Below are positions 13,248 to 21,160 of a DNA stretch of 23,254 nt, piece after piece. Positions within the stretch are counted from its first letter, which is position 1; every line of letters begins with the position of its first letter. Position numbers and translations under genes: made by a program. Source of the stretch: an uncultured Actinomycetes bacterium (GTDB taxonomy: Bacteria > Actinomycetota > Aquicultoria > CAJVYJ01); assembly GCA_913009475.1 (NCBI GenBank), contig CAJVYJ010000006.1, positions 1-23,254 on the forward strand, read 5' to 3'. The notes under the pieces are model-generated. The model worked only from the letters and a program-made list of their open reading frames with translations. It was not told the DNA's origin and did no database searches.

Positions 13248-14441
13248 ATGGCAAAAAGAAGAAGAAACCAAACTTTATATTATCTATTGTTGGGATTAAC
13301 ATTAGTAATGGTAATGTTTGGTATTATCATGATTTCCAGCGCCAGTTCGATTCTGGCGTTTAACCAACAAAAAGATAGCTTTTTCTATTTAAAGAGACAG
13401 CTTGTTTCTCTTTCCATCGGTTTATTGGTCATGTTTGTTTTAGCGAAGGTCGATTATCGGCGGCTAAAATATTTATCATATGTGGCGTTGTTTATCGCTC
13501 TGGGCTTATTGGGGTTTGTTATTCTTTATGGAAAGTCGGCTTATGGGTCGAGCCGCTGGTTTATGATTATGGGATTTACTTTTCAACCGTCTGAACTAGC
13601 GAAACTGTCTATTGCTGTTTATGCGGCGTCGATTTTATCACAAAAGCCAAAGTGGGCAAAGGACCTTAAAAAACTCATTTTACCTTTGGGTGTGCCGATA
13701 CTTTTAGCGGCCGCGCTAGTCATGATTCAGCCTGATATGGGTACGACTTTTACTATTATTATCACAGTTTATTTCCTTTTGTATTTAGCTGAAGCCAAGG
13801 GTTGGGATTTGGTTAAATTAGCCTTGGCCGGTGTTTTGGCCGGCGGACTTTTTATAAATTTTGCCGGTTATCGGCGGGAGCGATTCTTGGCTTTTCTTAA
13901 TCCATGGCAGGCTCCGAGAAAAACCGGATATCAAATTATCCAATCCTTATATGCTCTGGGTAGTGGCGGTATTAGCGGTGTTGGGCTGGGCTTAAGCCGG
14001 CAGAAATTCGGTTTTTTACCGACACCGTTTACAGATTTTATTTTTGCTGTCATCGGGGAGGAATTGGGGCTGTTCGGTTCTATATTGACAATACTTTTAT
14101 TTGTTGCTTTTGGCTATCTCGGTATGAGTATCGCCAGGCGTTCTACCGATAGATTCGGCCGGCTCTTGGCTGGCGGCCTGACCGCTATGATAGTGGCTCA
14201 AGCGTTGATTAATTTAGGCGCGGTTACGGGCAGTCTGCCTATTACCGGCATACCTTTGCCTTTGATTAGTTTTGGCGGTTCTTCTCTCATCTTTACTCTG
14301 GCGGCCATAGGTATAATATTAAGTGTTGCCAAAAGAGGCAAGCGTGAGCCATTAAGAAGGGCTAAAAATGAAAGTAATAATATGTGGCGGCGGGACGGCC
14401 GGCCACGTTTATCCCGGGTTGGCTCTGGCCGAGGCGCTTAG
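13248..14441 (+). CDS. ftsW: Septal peptidoglycan glycosyltransferase FtsW
   Basis: A 397-residue SEDS-family polytopic protein with about ten transmembrane segments. It polymerises lipid II at the septum together with the FtsI-type PBP. Seen motifs are GSSRWF followed by FQPSELAKL, MIQPDMGTT, KTGYQIIQSLYALGSGGISG, GLSRQKFGFLPTPFTDFIFA-IGEELG, and the last-helix phrase ITGIPLPLISFGGSS. These fit FtsW/RodA, and position after murD favours FtsW. The last 24 codons run into murG, a 74-nt overlap (14368-14441). This tail (RAKNESNNMWRRDGRPRLSR...) is basic and not FtsW-like, which suggests that an earlier stop was lost and the frame read on until the next one. Confidence 0.95.
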   Translation: MAKRRRNQTLYYLLLGLTLVMVMFGIIMISSASSILAFNQQKDSFFYLKRQLVSLSIGLLVMFVLAKVDYRRLKYLSYVALFIALGLLGFVILYGKSAYGSSRWFMIMGFTFQPSELAKLSIAVYAASILSQKPKWAKDLKKLILPLGVPILLAAALVMIQPDMGTTFTIIITVYFLLYLAEAKGWDLVKLALAGVLAGGLFINFAGYRRERFLAFLNPWQAPRKTGYQIIQSLYALGSGGISGVGLGLSRQKFGFLPTPFTDFIFAVIGEELGLFGSILTILLFVAFGYLGMSIARRSTDRFGRLLAGGLTAMIVAQALINLGAVTGSLPITGIPLPLISFGGSSLIFTLAAIGIILSVAKRGKREPLRRAKNESNNMWRRDGRPRLSRVGSGRGA

Positions 14442-15474
14442 GGCCGCTGCGCCGGCAGTGGAAATTACTTGGATCGGCACGGCTCAGGGGATAGAGGCGG
14501 AATTAGTCGCGGACGCCGGCTATAAATTTAAAACTATTAAAGTTATTGGTCTGCAGCGAAGTTTATCTCTGAAATCATTAAAGTCCATAGCGCAGATGGG
14601 GTTGGCCGCTTTACGCGCTTGGGTCTGGTTAAGGAAAAATAAACCGGCGGTGGTAGTGGGCATGGGCGGTTATGTTAGCTTACCGTTTATGCTGGCGGCG
14701 AGAGGCAGGTATCCCATGGTTATTTTGGAGCAAAATTCGGTACCGGGTCTGGCTAATCGCGTCGCCGGACGCTGGGCTAAGTTAATCGCGGCAACTTACG
14801 AAGAGAGCAGAGGACACTTCTCTTATCCCAAGAAAGTTATCATTACCGGAAATCCGGTTCGCCGGGCCGTGTTGAATATAGACAGAAACAAAGCGTTACA
14901 GAGACTCAGCTTGTCTGCGGACAAGCGTACCATACTGATCTTCGGCGGTAGTCGGGGTGCCAGGCGGATAAATCAAGCGGCTGTCGGCATCTACCCAATC
15001 ATCAGAAAACAAAATAATATACAGATTATTCATATCACGGGAAAGCAAGAGTTCGAGAGAACAACGAGCCTATTGGATGAATTTCAGGCCGGCACCGTCA
15101 AGGTTGATTACCATTTATATCCTTACATAAAAGAGATATGGTTGGCGTACGCCGCCGCTGATTTAATAGTCGGCCGGGCCGGCGCTACGACTCTAGCGGA
15201 GATAACAGCGGCCGGATTGCCTGCGATTTTAATTCCCTACCCTTACGCTACGGATAATCACCAGTTAAAAAATGCTACTGTGCTTAAGCGGGCGGGTGCG
15301 GCGGAAATAGTGCTTGACAACCAGATAAACAGCGCTCTTCTTTGGGAGAAGATATCTGATATTATTTTTCATGAGGACCGGCTTAATACTATGAGCCAAG
15401 CGAGTTTGAAAGCCGGGCGGCCGGCGGCGGCGGAAAGAATAGCCGAGTTGATATTAGAGGCGGCGGAAGACTAA
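14368..15474 (+). CDS. murG: Lipid II synthase MurG (GlcNAc transferase)
   Basis: A 368-residue GT-B glycosyltransferase, peripheral on the inner face of the membrane, that transfers GlcNAc from UDP-GlcNAc to lipid I. The N-terminal glycine-rich loop CGGGTAGHVYPGLALAEAL begins at about residue 6. VVVGMGGYVSLP and EQNSVPGLANR follow, then GNPVRR, IFGGSRGARRINQA, and the donor-binding region GRAGATTLAEITAAGLPAIL followed by PYPYATDNHQ. AGAAGG at 14355-14360 is a ribosome site 7 nt before the ATG. The first 74 nt are shared with ftsW in another frame. Length is normal. Confidence 0.97.
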   Translation: MKVIICGGGTAGHVYPGLALAEALRAAAPAVEITWIGTAQGIEAELVADAGYKFKTIKVIGLQRSLSLKSLKSIAQMGLAALRAWVWLRKNKPAVVVGMGGYVSLPFMLAARGRYPMVILEQNSVPGLANRVAGRWAKLIAATYEESRGHFSYPKKVIITGNPVRRAVLNIDRNKALQRLSLSADKRTILIFGGSRGARRINQAAVGIYPIIRKQNNIQIIHITGKQEFERTTSLLDEFQAGTVKVDYHLYPYIKEIWLAYAAADLIVGRAGATTLAEITAAGLPAILIPYPYATDNHQLKNATVLKRAGAAEIVLDNQINSALLWEKISDIIFHEDRLNTMSQASLKAGRPAAAERIAELILEAAED

Positions 15475-15588
15475 GCGAAATTATTATAATTAATGTTAAG
15501 ATAAGATTATTTATTAGTGAAAGTGCTTAAATAACTTTAATTATTTTGTATATAGATAAGCTGAAATTAAAATGGGAAGAATATAAAA
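15475..15588 (+). promoter_or_regulatory. AT-rich gap before murC, possible promoter
   Basis: This 114-nt gap is markedly AT-rich, unlike the near-zero spacing elsewhere in the cluster. It holds TATAAT at 15485-15490 and a TGTATATAG stretch at 15548-15556. No good -35 box is seen for either. There is no terminator hairpin. An internal promoter for murC-murB is plausible but not shown. Confidence 0.3.
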
Positions 15589-17007
15589 ATGACAATAAAA
15601 AAAACGGAGTTTCTTTTGGATAAAGCCATGTCGGTTCACTTTATCGGCATTGGCGGCGCCGGTATGAGCGGAATCGCTAAGGTGCTGCTGGAAATGGGCC
15701 ACTCAGTTTCAGGTTCGGATATAAAAGCCGGCCGTTATACTCGTAATTTGGAATCCTTGGGAGCTAAAGTCACTATCGGGCATCAAGAAAAGAATATAAA
15801 CAATAACGACGTGGTGGTTATATCCTCGGCCATCTCAGAACGAAATGTTGAGTTGAGGCAGGCGAAAAAATTAGGCATTCGTATAATGGCGCGGGCGGAG
15901 ATGCTGGCCCAGATAGCCCGTCAAAAAAATACAGTTGCCGTTGCCGGCACTCACGGTAAGACTACCACTACTTCGATGATATCTTTTATTTTGGAGATGA
16001 ACGGCAACGACCCGACTTATTTGATTGGGGGCGAGTTAAATGATATCGGGAGCAACGCTCGCTTTGGCAGTGGTGAGTATTGTGTAATCGAAGCGGATGA
16101 AAGCGACGGCTCATTGATGCATATCACTCCACAGATGATAGTGATTACTAACATTGACGCGGACCACCTTGATTTCTATGGCTCGTTGGCGGCGGTCGAA
16201 AAGATATTTGCCGACTGGGTGGAAAAACTGCCTAAAGACGGTCGGGCTTTTGTTATGGGAGATAACGCGGGTATTAAAAGATTAATCGGTAATAATCGCG
16301 GCACGTTTATAACTTATGGCCTAAAGCCGAGTAACGACTACTTTGTAAAAAACGTTTTTTTTCAAGATTTCGGGTCAAGATATCAGGTTTATTCCGCGCA
16401 ATCAGGCCTGATCGGTGAGATTACTCTTAATGTCCCCGGCACTCATAATATCCTTAACTCCCTGGCGGCAACCGCTTTTTGTCTGGAAATAGGCATTGAC
16501 TTCAAGGCGATAGCCCAAGCTCTATCCAAATTTACCGGTGTTAAGCGCCGTTTTCAATTGATTGACAAGTTAAATGAGATTGCCGTAGTCGATGACTACG
16601 CTCATCATCCAACGGAGATAAAAGCCACTCTGAAGGCAGCCCGGCAAGGCAGGCAAGGCCGAGTTATTTGTATCTTCCAGCCGCATAGATATTCCCGGAC
16701 TAAATTTCTATATCGTGAGTTCGGACGCGCTTTTGGCGACGCCGACGTAACGGTAATGACTGATATATATAGTGCCGGCGAAGAGCCTATCCCCGGGGTC
16801 ACCAGTAAGCTCTTAGTTGATTCCATCTTGGAACACAATCCCAAAAAGACGGTCGTCTATCTGCCCCATAAAATGGATGTGGGAAATTTTTTGTTGGCGA
16901 ACATACATAGCGGTGACTTGGTTTTGACCATGGGCGCGGGCGATATCTGGACGGTAGGTACGGAATTAGTCGATCACTTGGCCGAGAACGGTTTAAATAA
17001 AATTTGA
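15589..17007 (+). CDS. murC: UDP-MurNAc:L-alanine ligase MurC
   Basis: A 472-residue Mur ligase that adds L-alanine to UDP-MurNAc, the first peptide step. HFIGIGGAGMSGIAKVLLEM (from about residue 17) is the N-terminal nucleotide-binding motif. The P-loop reads GTHGKTTTTS (Gly120, Lys124). EADESDGSL, TNIDADHLDFYG, DDYAHHPTEI and FQPHRYSRT are further MurC signatures. The start is ATG 15589 with only a weak GGGAAG purine stretch upstream. Its TGA overlaps the murB ATG by one base. Length is typical. Confidence 0.97.
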   Translation: MTIKKTEFLLDKAMSVHFIGIGGAGMSGIAKVLLEMGHSVSGSDIKAGRYTRNLESLGAKVTIGHQEKNINNNDVVVISSAISERNVELRQAKKLGIRIMARAEMLAQIARQKNTVAVAGTHGKTTTTSMISFILEMNGNDPTYLIGGELNDIGSNARFGSGEYCVIEADESDGSLMHITPQMIVITNIDADHLDFYGSLAAVEKIFADWVEKLPKDGRAFVMGDNAGIKRLIGNNRGTFITYGLKPSNDYFVKNVFFQDFGSRYQVYSAQSGLIGEITLNVPGTHNILNSLAATAFCLEIGIDFKAIAQALSKFTGVKRRFQLIDKLNEIAVVDDYAHHPTEIKATLKAARQGRQGRVICIFQPHRYSRTKFLYREFGRAFGDADVTVMTDIYSAGEEPIPGVTSKLLVDSILEHNPKKTVVYLPHKMDVGNFLLANIHSGDLVLTMGAGDIWTVGTELVDHLAENGLNKI

Positions 17008-17957
17008 TGGAGAGATTACAAGTGAACAGAGTAGGTATCAGCCGGGCATTGGACAGGTTGGAGAAATTAATGCCGGCCAAGGTTGCCGCTAATAAACCGC
17101 TGGCGAAAAATAATACATTTCGTGTCGGCGGGCCGGCGTCTATCTTTGTGATTGCTGATTCATTGCATGAGTTAAATATTATTGTCGGCGCGATTAACGA
17201 TTATGATCTGCCATTCCTTTTCCTGGGGCGCGGTTCGAACCTGCTGATATCAGATAGCGGATTTGCCGGAATTGTTTTACAGCTGGGCAAAGAGTTTCAA
17301 AAGATTACCGTCGCGGAAAACGAGATGATAGCGGGCGCCGCTGTTACTCTTACGGCTCTGGCGCAAACCGCGTTAAAGCATAGCTTGGACGGCTTATCAT
17401 TTGTTGTCGGCATCCCCGGAACTTTGGGGGCGGCAGTGGCTATTAACGCCGGATCCTACAAAAATCAGATGAGTGATATTGTGCGTAAAATTACAACTTA
17501 TGACATTCACAACCAGAATCCTCGTTTAATATCGTTGAACCATGAAGAGATAGGTTTTGGTTACCGTTCCACGAAATTATCTCACGATACCATTATTTTG
17601 GAGGCTAAACTAGTTTTAAGGCCGGGACAGAGCGGTCATATTAAAAGGGAGATGGAGACCAACTGGCGTCATCGCAAAGAAAAGCAACCGCTGGGTAAGC
17701 CCTCGGCCGGAAGTATTTTTAAAAATCCTAACGGGTATGCGGCCGGCAGGTTGATTGAGGAGTCGGGTTGTAAAGGTCGGCGAGTCGGCGGCGCGATGGT
17801 CAGTGCTAAGCACGCTAATTTCATTATCAACACCGGTGACGCCAGTGCTATGGATATATATCGGCTGATTAAGGAGATCCAAGCGGAGGTAAAGTCACAA
17901 ACCGGTATTCAATTGGAGACGGAGATAAGAATGGCCGGGGATTTCCATGAAAATTGA
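17007..17957 (+). CDS. murB: UDP-N-acetylenolpyruvoylglucosamine reductase MurB
   Basis: An FAD enzyme of about 316 residues that reduces UDP-GlcNAc-enolpyruvate to UDP-MurNAc with NADPH. It has NTFRVGGPA, LGRGSNLLISDSGFAGIVL (flavin binding), GIPGTLGAAVAINAGSY, and the catalytic region KPSAGSIFKNP with the proton-donating Ser near residue 236. The end is GGAMVSAKHANFIINTGDAS. I prefer ATG 17007, which overlaps the murC stop (TGATG). A TTG at 17004 precedes it. A GTG at 17022, preceded by GGAGAG, is also a credible start giving MNRVGIS. The C-terminus is complete (LETEIRMAG). It is the last cell-wall gene here; ftsQ, ftsA and ftsZ, which often follow, are absent. Confidence 0.96.
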   Translation: MERLQVNRVGISRALDRLEKLMPAKVAANKPLAKNNTFRVGGPASIFVIADSLHELNIIVGAINDYDLPFLFLGRGSNLLISDSGFAGIVLQLGKEFQKITVAENEMIAGAAVTLTALAQTALKHSLDGLSFVVGIPGTLGAAVAINAGSYKNQMSDIVRKITTYDIHNQNPRLISLNHEEIGFGYRSTKLSHDTIILEAKLVLRPGQSGHIKREMETNWRHRKEKQPLGKPSAGSIFKNPNGYAAGRLIEESGCKGRRVGGAMVSAKHANFIINTGDASAMDIYRLIKEIQAEVKSQTGIQLETEIRMAGDFHEN

Positions 17958-17990
17958 CACTTTAATCGCGCTTTGCTAACATCAAAATCG

Positions 17991-18044
17991 AGCCGCGAAG
18001 GGCAACCTTTCGTCCCTTGATGGGAGAGAGGTTTTTTATTTTCT
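17991..18044 (+). promoter_or_regulatory. T-box-like terminator remnant before glyQ
   Basis: A hairpin pairs AACCTTTC (18004-18011) with GAGAGGTT (18026-18033; one G-U), continuing across one mismatch to TCC/GGG, with a loop around TTGA. A T-rich tail at 18034-18044 follows. CCGCG followed by a short linker and CCTTTCGTCCC is how the 3' half of T-box leaders reads (T-box ...ACCGCG..., then a terminator starting with a CGTCCC arm). The rest of a T-box, the stem I specifier domain and the AGGGTGG part, is not present, because murB ends at 17957. It is therefore a truncated leader, or simply an intrinsic terminator after murB. The terminator is well supported; the T-box origin is moderately so. 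Confidence 0.65.
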
Positions 18045-18046
18045 GA

Positions 18047-18952
18047 ATGAGAGACTTGAAGATGTACTTTCAGGACATTATTTTAAAATTACAAAACTAT
18101 TGGACCGGCTATGGTTGTTTGCTGGCTCAACCGTATGATATTGAGGTCGGCGCCGGTACTTTTAATCCGGAGACATTTTTGCGCAGTCTGGGCCCGGAGG
18201 ATTGGCGTGCATGTTATGTAGAACCTTCCCGACGGCCGACCGACGGCCGTTACGGAGAAAACCCCAATCGTCTGCAGCATTATTATCAATTTCAAGTAAT
18301 CCTGAAGCCTGCGCCTGATAATGTAATCGACATTTATTTCGAGTCTCTGCGTGCTCTGGGTATCCATCCCGAGGAACATGACATGCGTTTGGTTGAGGAT
18401 GATTGGGAGTCACCGACTTTAGGTGCCTGGGGCTTGGGATGGGAAGTCTGGCTGGATGGTATGGAGATAACTCAGTTTACTTACTTTCAACAGGTCGGAG
18501 GGTTTGATTGCCGGCCGGTTTCCGCGGAAATAACTTATGGTTTGGAACGTATCGCTATGTATATTCAAGAAAAAGAGAGCGTTTACGATCTTGACTGGTC
18601 ACCGGGGATTAGATACGGTGATGTCCATCTCCAAAGTGAGGTCGAGTGGTCGAAATATAACTTCGAATTAGCGAATGTAGCTATGCTGTTTAAGCTTTTC
18701 GACGAGTTCGAGCATGAGTGCCAACGTATACTCAAGGAGGGTTTGGTACTTCCGGCCTATGATTATGTTTTGAAATGTTCCCACACTTTTAACTTATTGG
18801 ATGCTCGTGGGGCTATTAGCGTTACCGAGAGGCAGCGGTACATTGGTAAAGTCAATAAGCTTGCGCGCGGTTGCGCCGAACTCTATCTTGACGGCAGAGA
18901 AGCGGCGGGATTCCCTCTGTGTAAATCTATGCTTGATAAATTAAAGAGGTAA
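18047..18952 (+). CDS. glyQ: Glycyl-tRNA synthetase alpha subunit
   Basis: A class II synthetase subunit of 301 residues (296 from the internal ATG) that holds the active site for glycine activation in the alpha2beta2 enzyme. Visible features are FQDIILKLQNYW at the N-terminus, GCLLAQPYDIEVGAGTFNPET, YVEPSRRPTDGRYGENPNR (motif 2 loop), HDMRLVEDDWESPTLGAWGLGWEVW, and GLERIAMYIQ (motif 3 Arg). The start is uncertain. ATG 18047 has only T-rich sequence upstream; ATG 18062 gives MYFQDII, closer to the family's usual beginning, with GAGAGACTTGAAG upstream. It lies just after the terminator-like hairpin and 2 nt before glyS. Confidence 0.96.
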   Translation: MRDLKMYFQDIILKLQNYWTGYGCLLAQPYDIEVGAGTFNPETFLRSLGPEDWRACYVEPSRRPTDGRYGENPNRLQHYYQFQVILKPAPDNVIDIYFESLRALGIHPEEHDMRLVEDDWESPTLGAWGLGWEVWLDGMEITQFTYFQQVGGFDCRPVSAEITYGLERIAMYIQEKESVYDLDWSPGIRYGDVHLQSEVEWSKYNFELANVAMLFKLFDEFEHECQRILKEGLVLPAYDYVLKCSHTFNLLDARGAISVTERQRYIGKVNKLARGCAELYLDGREAAGFPLCKSMLDKLKR

Positions 18953-18954
18953 TC

Positions 18955-21012
18955 ATGGATTTATTATTGGAAATAGGCACGGAAGAGATGCCGTCTCAGG
19001 CAGTTTACTCAGGGATTGAACAGTTAAAAACGAACGCGGTCGTGTTTTTTGAAGATAACCGCTTATCGGTGGGTGAGATAGAAACTTTTGGCACTTGCCG
19101 GCGGCTGGTATTGACAGTAAAAAATTTGGCGGAAAAACAAGAAGAGGCTGTAAAAGAGATAAAAGGGCCGGCTAAAAAGATAGCCTTTGACGAAGCCGGC
19201 CGGCCTCAGGCTGCCGCTCTTGGCTTTGCCAGGTCGCAACAGGTAAAAGTTGAAGAGTTGATAATCAAGGATGGAGGCGGTGAATATCTTTTCGCGGTAA
19301 AGAAAATGGCCGGAATCGAAACCGTGGAAATCTTACCAAAGTTATTGCCTGAACTCATCTTATCAATCCAATTTCCCAAAACTATGAGGTGGGGCACCGG
19401 CGATATCAAGTTTATCAGGCCTATTCGTTGGCTGACTGCTTTTTTTGGCAGTCGAGCGATAGATTTTACCTTGGACGGCCTAGAGTCGGGAAATTTTACT
19501 TTCGGCAATCGCTATCTGCCGCAAACCAAATTAGTCATCAATAATATCGAAGCATATTTTAAACAGATGGAAGCGGCCAAGGTCATTGTCGACCAGGGGC
19601 GCCGTCGAGCTCTTGTTGTCGCTGAAGTCAAAAGAGCGGCTGAGCGCAGAGGCGGCGAAGCCGACATAGAGCCGAAAGTCTTGTCCGAAGTGGTTAATTT
19701 GGTTGAAAGCCCCCAGGCCTTAACAGGTACTTTCGCGGAGGAGTTTTTGACTATTCCCGAGCCGGTGATTAAAACCGCCATGGAGTCACATCAACGATAC
19801 TTTCCCATAGAAAAAGGTGCCGGCTTAATGCCGGCTTTTATAGTGGTGCAAAACGGCGACCCCGACTTTGCTGAACATATAGTCAAGGGGCATGAACGGG
19901 TGTTGCGGGCGCGCTTAGCCGATGCCGCCTTCTTTTTTAAAGAGGATACCCGCCGGCCGTTGGCGGAAAAAACCGAGTTGCTGAAAGCAGTGGTTTATCA
20001 GAAAAAACTTGGTTCGATATTCGATAAAATCAAGCGTCTTGATCGGCTCTGTATTTGGGCGGGTAAGCAGTTAAAAATTTCATCCCAGGAAAGTGAATAC
20101 CTGCGCCGCGCCGCTTATCTGTGTAAGTCCGACCTGGTTACCGGTATGGTGGGTGAATTTCCCGAATTACAGGGAATTATCGGCAAAGAATATGCTTTAG
20201 TCGACGGAGAGCCTATGCAGGTGGCCGCGGCCATAGCTGAACACTACTTACCCCGCTATTCAGGTGATGTGTTACCGCAAACGCTTGTCGGTTCATTATT
20301 GGCCTTGGCTGACAAGATTGATTCTGTCGTTGGTTATTTCTGTATCGGCCTTGTTCCTTCAGGTTCCAGAGACCCCTACGCGCTTAGGCGCCAGGCGCAA
20401 GGCGCGATTGAAATCATCGCGCAGACCGCGGCTGATATCGATATCTTTGAATTTATTGGAGAATCCAAGCGTATTTATCAATTGTCGGGCCTGCCGTGCG
20501 CGGATAATAATATGGCCGAATTGGAAAAGTTCTGGCGGACGCGACTGACCAAGTACCTCGTCAGCCAGGGGTTTTTGCCGGAAGTGGTAGACGCGGTAAT
20601 GGGGGCCGGTTTTACCGGATATAGCTCTATCATAGCGCGATTGCGTGTCTTGACTCAACACCGGCAAGAGCAGGGATTGACCGACGCTGTTTTAGCTTTT
20701 ACCAGGTGCATCAATTTAGCTGACGAGGGTTTGGGCATAGAAGTAGATACGGTTTTATTTACTACCGACGCCGAAAGGTCGCTATGGGAGCGGATCGTTA
20801 AAGCGGATGAGCTATCGTTAAAAGCTGTTCAGGCCGGCGACTTCGATGAACTGCTGGAAATATTGGCGGCATCAAAGGCCGAGATAGATAATTTTTTTGA
20901 GACGGTCATGGTTATGGCGGATGACGTTAAGCTCAAGGAGAATCGTTTACGGCTCTTGAACATTTGCGTGCGCTTGGCTTTCAGACTTGCCGATTTATCC
21001 AAATTATCTTAA
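18955..21012 (+). CDS. glyS: Glycyl-tRNA synthetase beta subunit
   Basis: A 685-residue beta subunit of the heterotetrameric glycyl-tRNA synthetase, which recognises tRNA-Gly. The start DLLLEIGTEEMPS is the family signature. KGPAKKIAFDEAGRPQAAALGFAR, FPKTMRWG with FIRPIRWL, ESHQRYFP, ARLADAAFFFKEDTR, and YALRRQAQGAIEII follow in order. The C-terminal third, from about residue 550, is the helical anticodon-binding domain (DALR-like), ending FETVMVMADD-KENRLRLLN. Length is normal (about 680-700). AGAGGT, overlapping the glyQ end, serves as ribosome site. It is co-transcribed with glyQ. Confidence 0.97.
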   Translation: MDLLLEIGTEEMPSQAVYSGIEQLKTNAVVFFEDNRLSVGEIETFGTCRRLVLTVKNLAEKQEEAVKEIKGPAKKIAFDEAGRPQAAALGFARSQQVKVEELIIKDGGGEYLFAVKKMAGIETVEILPKLLPELILSIQFPKTMRWGTGDIKFIRPIRWLTAFFGSRAIDFTLDGLESGNFTFGNRYLPQTKLVINNIEAYFKQMEAAKVIVDQGRRRALVVAEVKRAAERRGGEADIEPKVLSEVVNLVESPQALTGTFAEEFLTIPEPVIKTAMESHQRYFPIEKGAGLMPAFIVVQNGDPDFAEHIVKGHERVLRARLADAAFFFKEDTRRPLAEKTELLKAVVYQKKLGSIFDKIKRLDRLCIWAGKQLKISSQESEYLRRAAYLCKSDLVTGMVGEFPELQGIIGKEYALVDGEPMQVAAAIAEHYLPRYSGDVLPQTLVGSLLALADKIDSVVGYFCIGLVPSGSRDPYALRRQAQGAIEIIAQTAADIDIFEFIGESKRIYQLSGLPCADNNMAELEKFWRTRLTKYLVSQGFLPEVVDAVMGAGFTGYSSIIARLRVLTQHRQEQGLTDAVLAFTRCINLADEGLGIEVDTVLFTTDAERSLWERIVKADELSLKAVQAGDFDELLEILAASKAEIDNFFETVMVMADDVKLKENRLRLLNICVRLAFRLADLSKLS

Positions 21013-21160
21013 GCTATTTGTTGTCGACCATCTTTTTGAATTTTTAAAAGAACCATACGCCAATTAATATTTGAAATTCAGGCGATTTTGTAATGTTAAA
21101 CAGCTATAAAATTAGTTTCTACCAAGCATTACATTGTGACAAAATTAATAAGGAGGAAAA
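21013..21160 (+). promoter_or_regulatory. Intergenic region with probable ppdK promoter and strong ribosome site
   Basis: This 148-nt AT-rich gap separates glyS from ppdK. TTGAAA at 21071-21076 and several AT-rich hexamers downstream, including TATAAA at about 21105, could form a promoter, but no pair has clean 16-18 nt spacing. AAGGAGG just before ATG 21161 is a near-perfect Shine-Dalgarno. TTGTGACAA at about 21134-21142 resembles half of several redox or cAMP-type operators, but no symmetric second half is seen. Confidence 0.4.
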
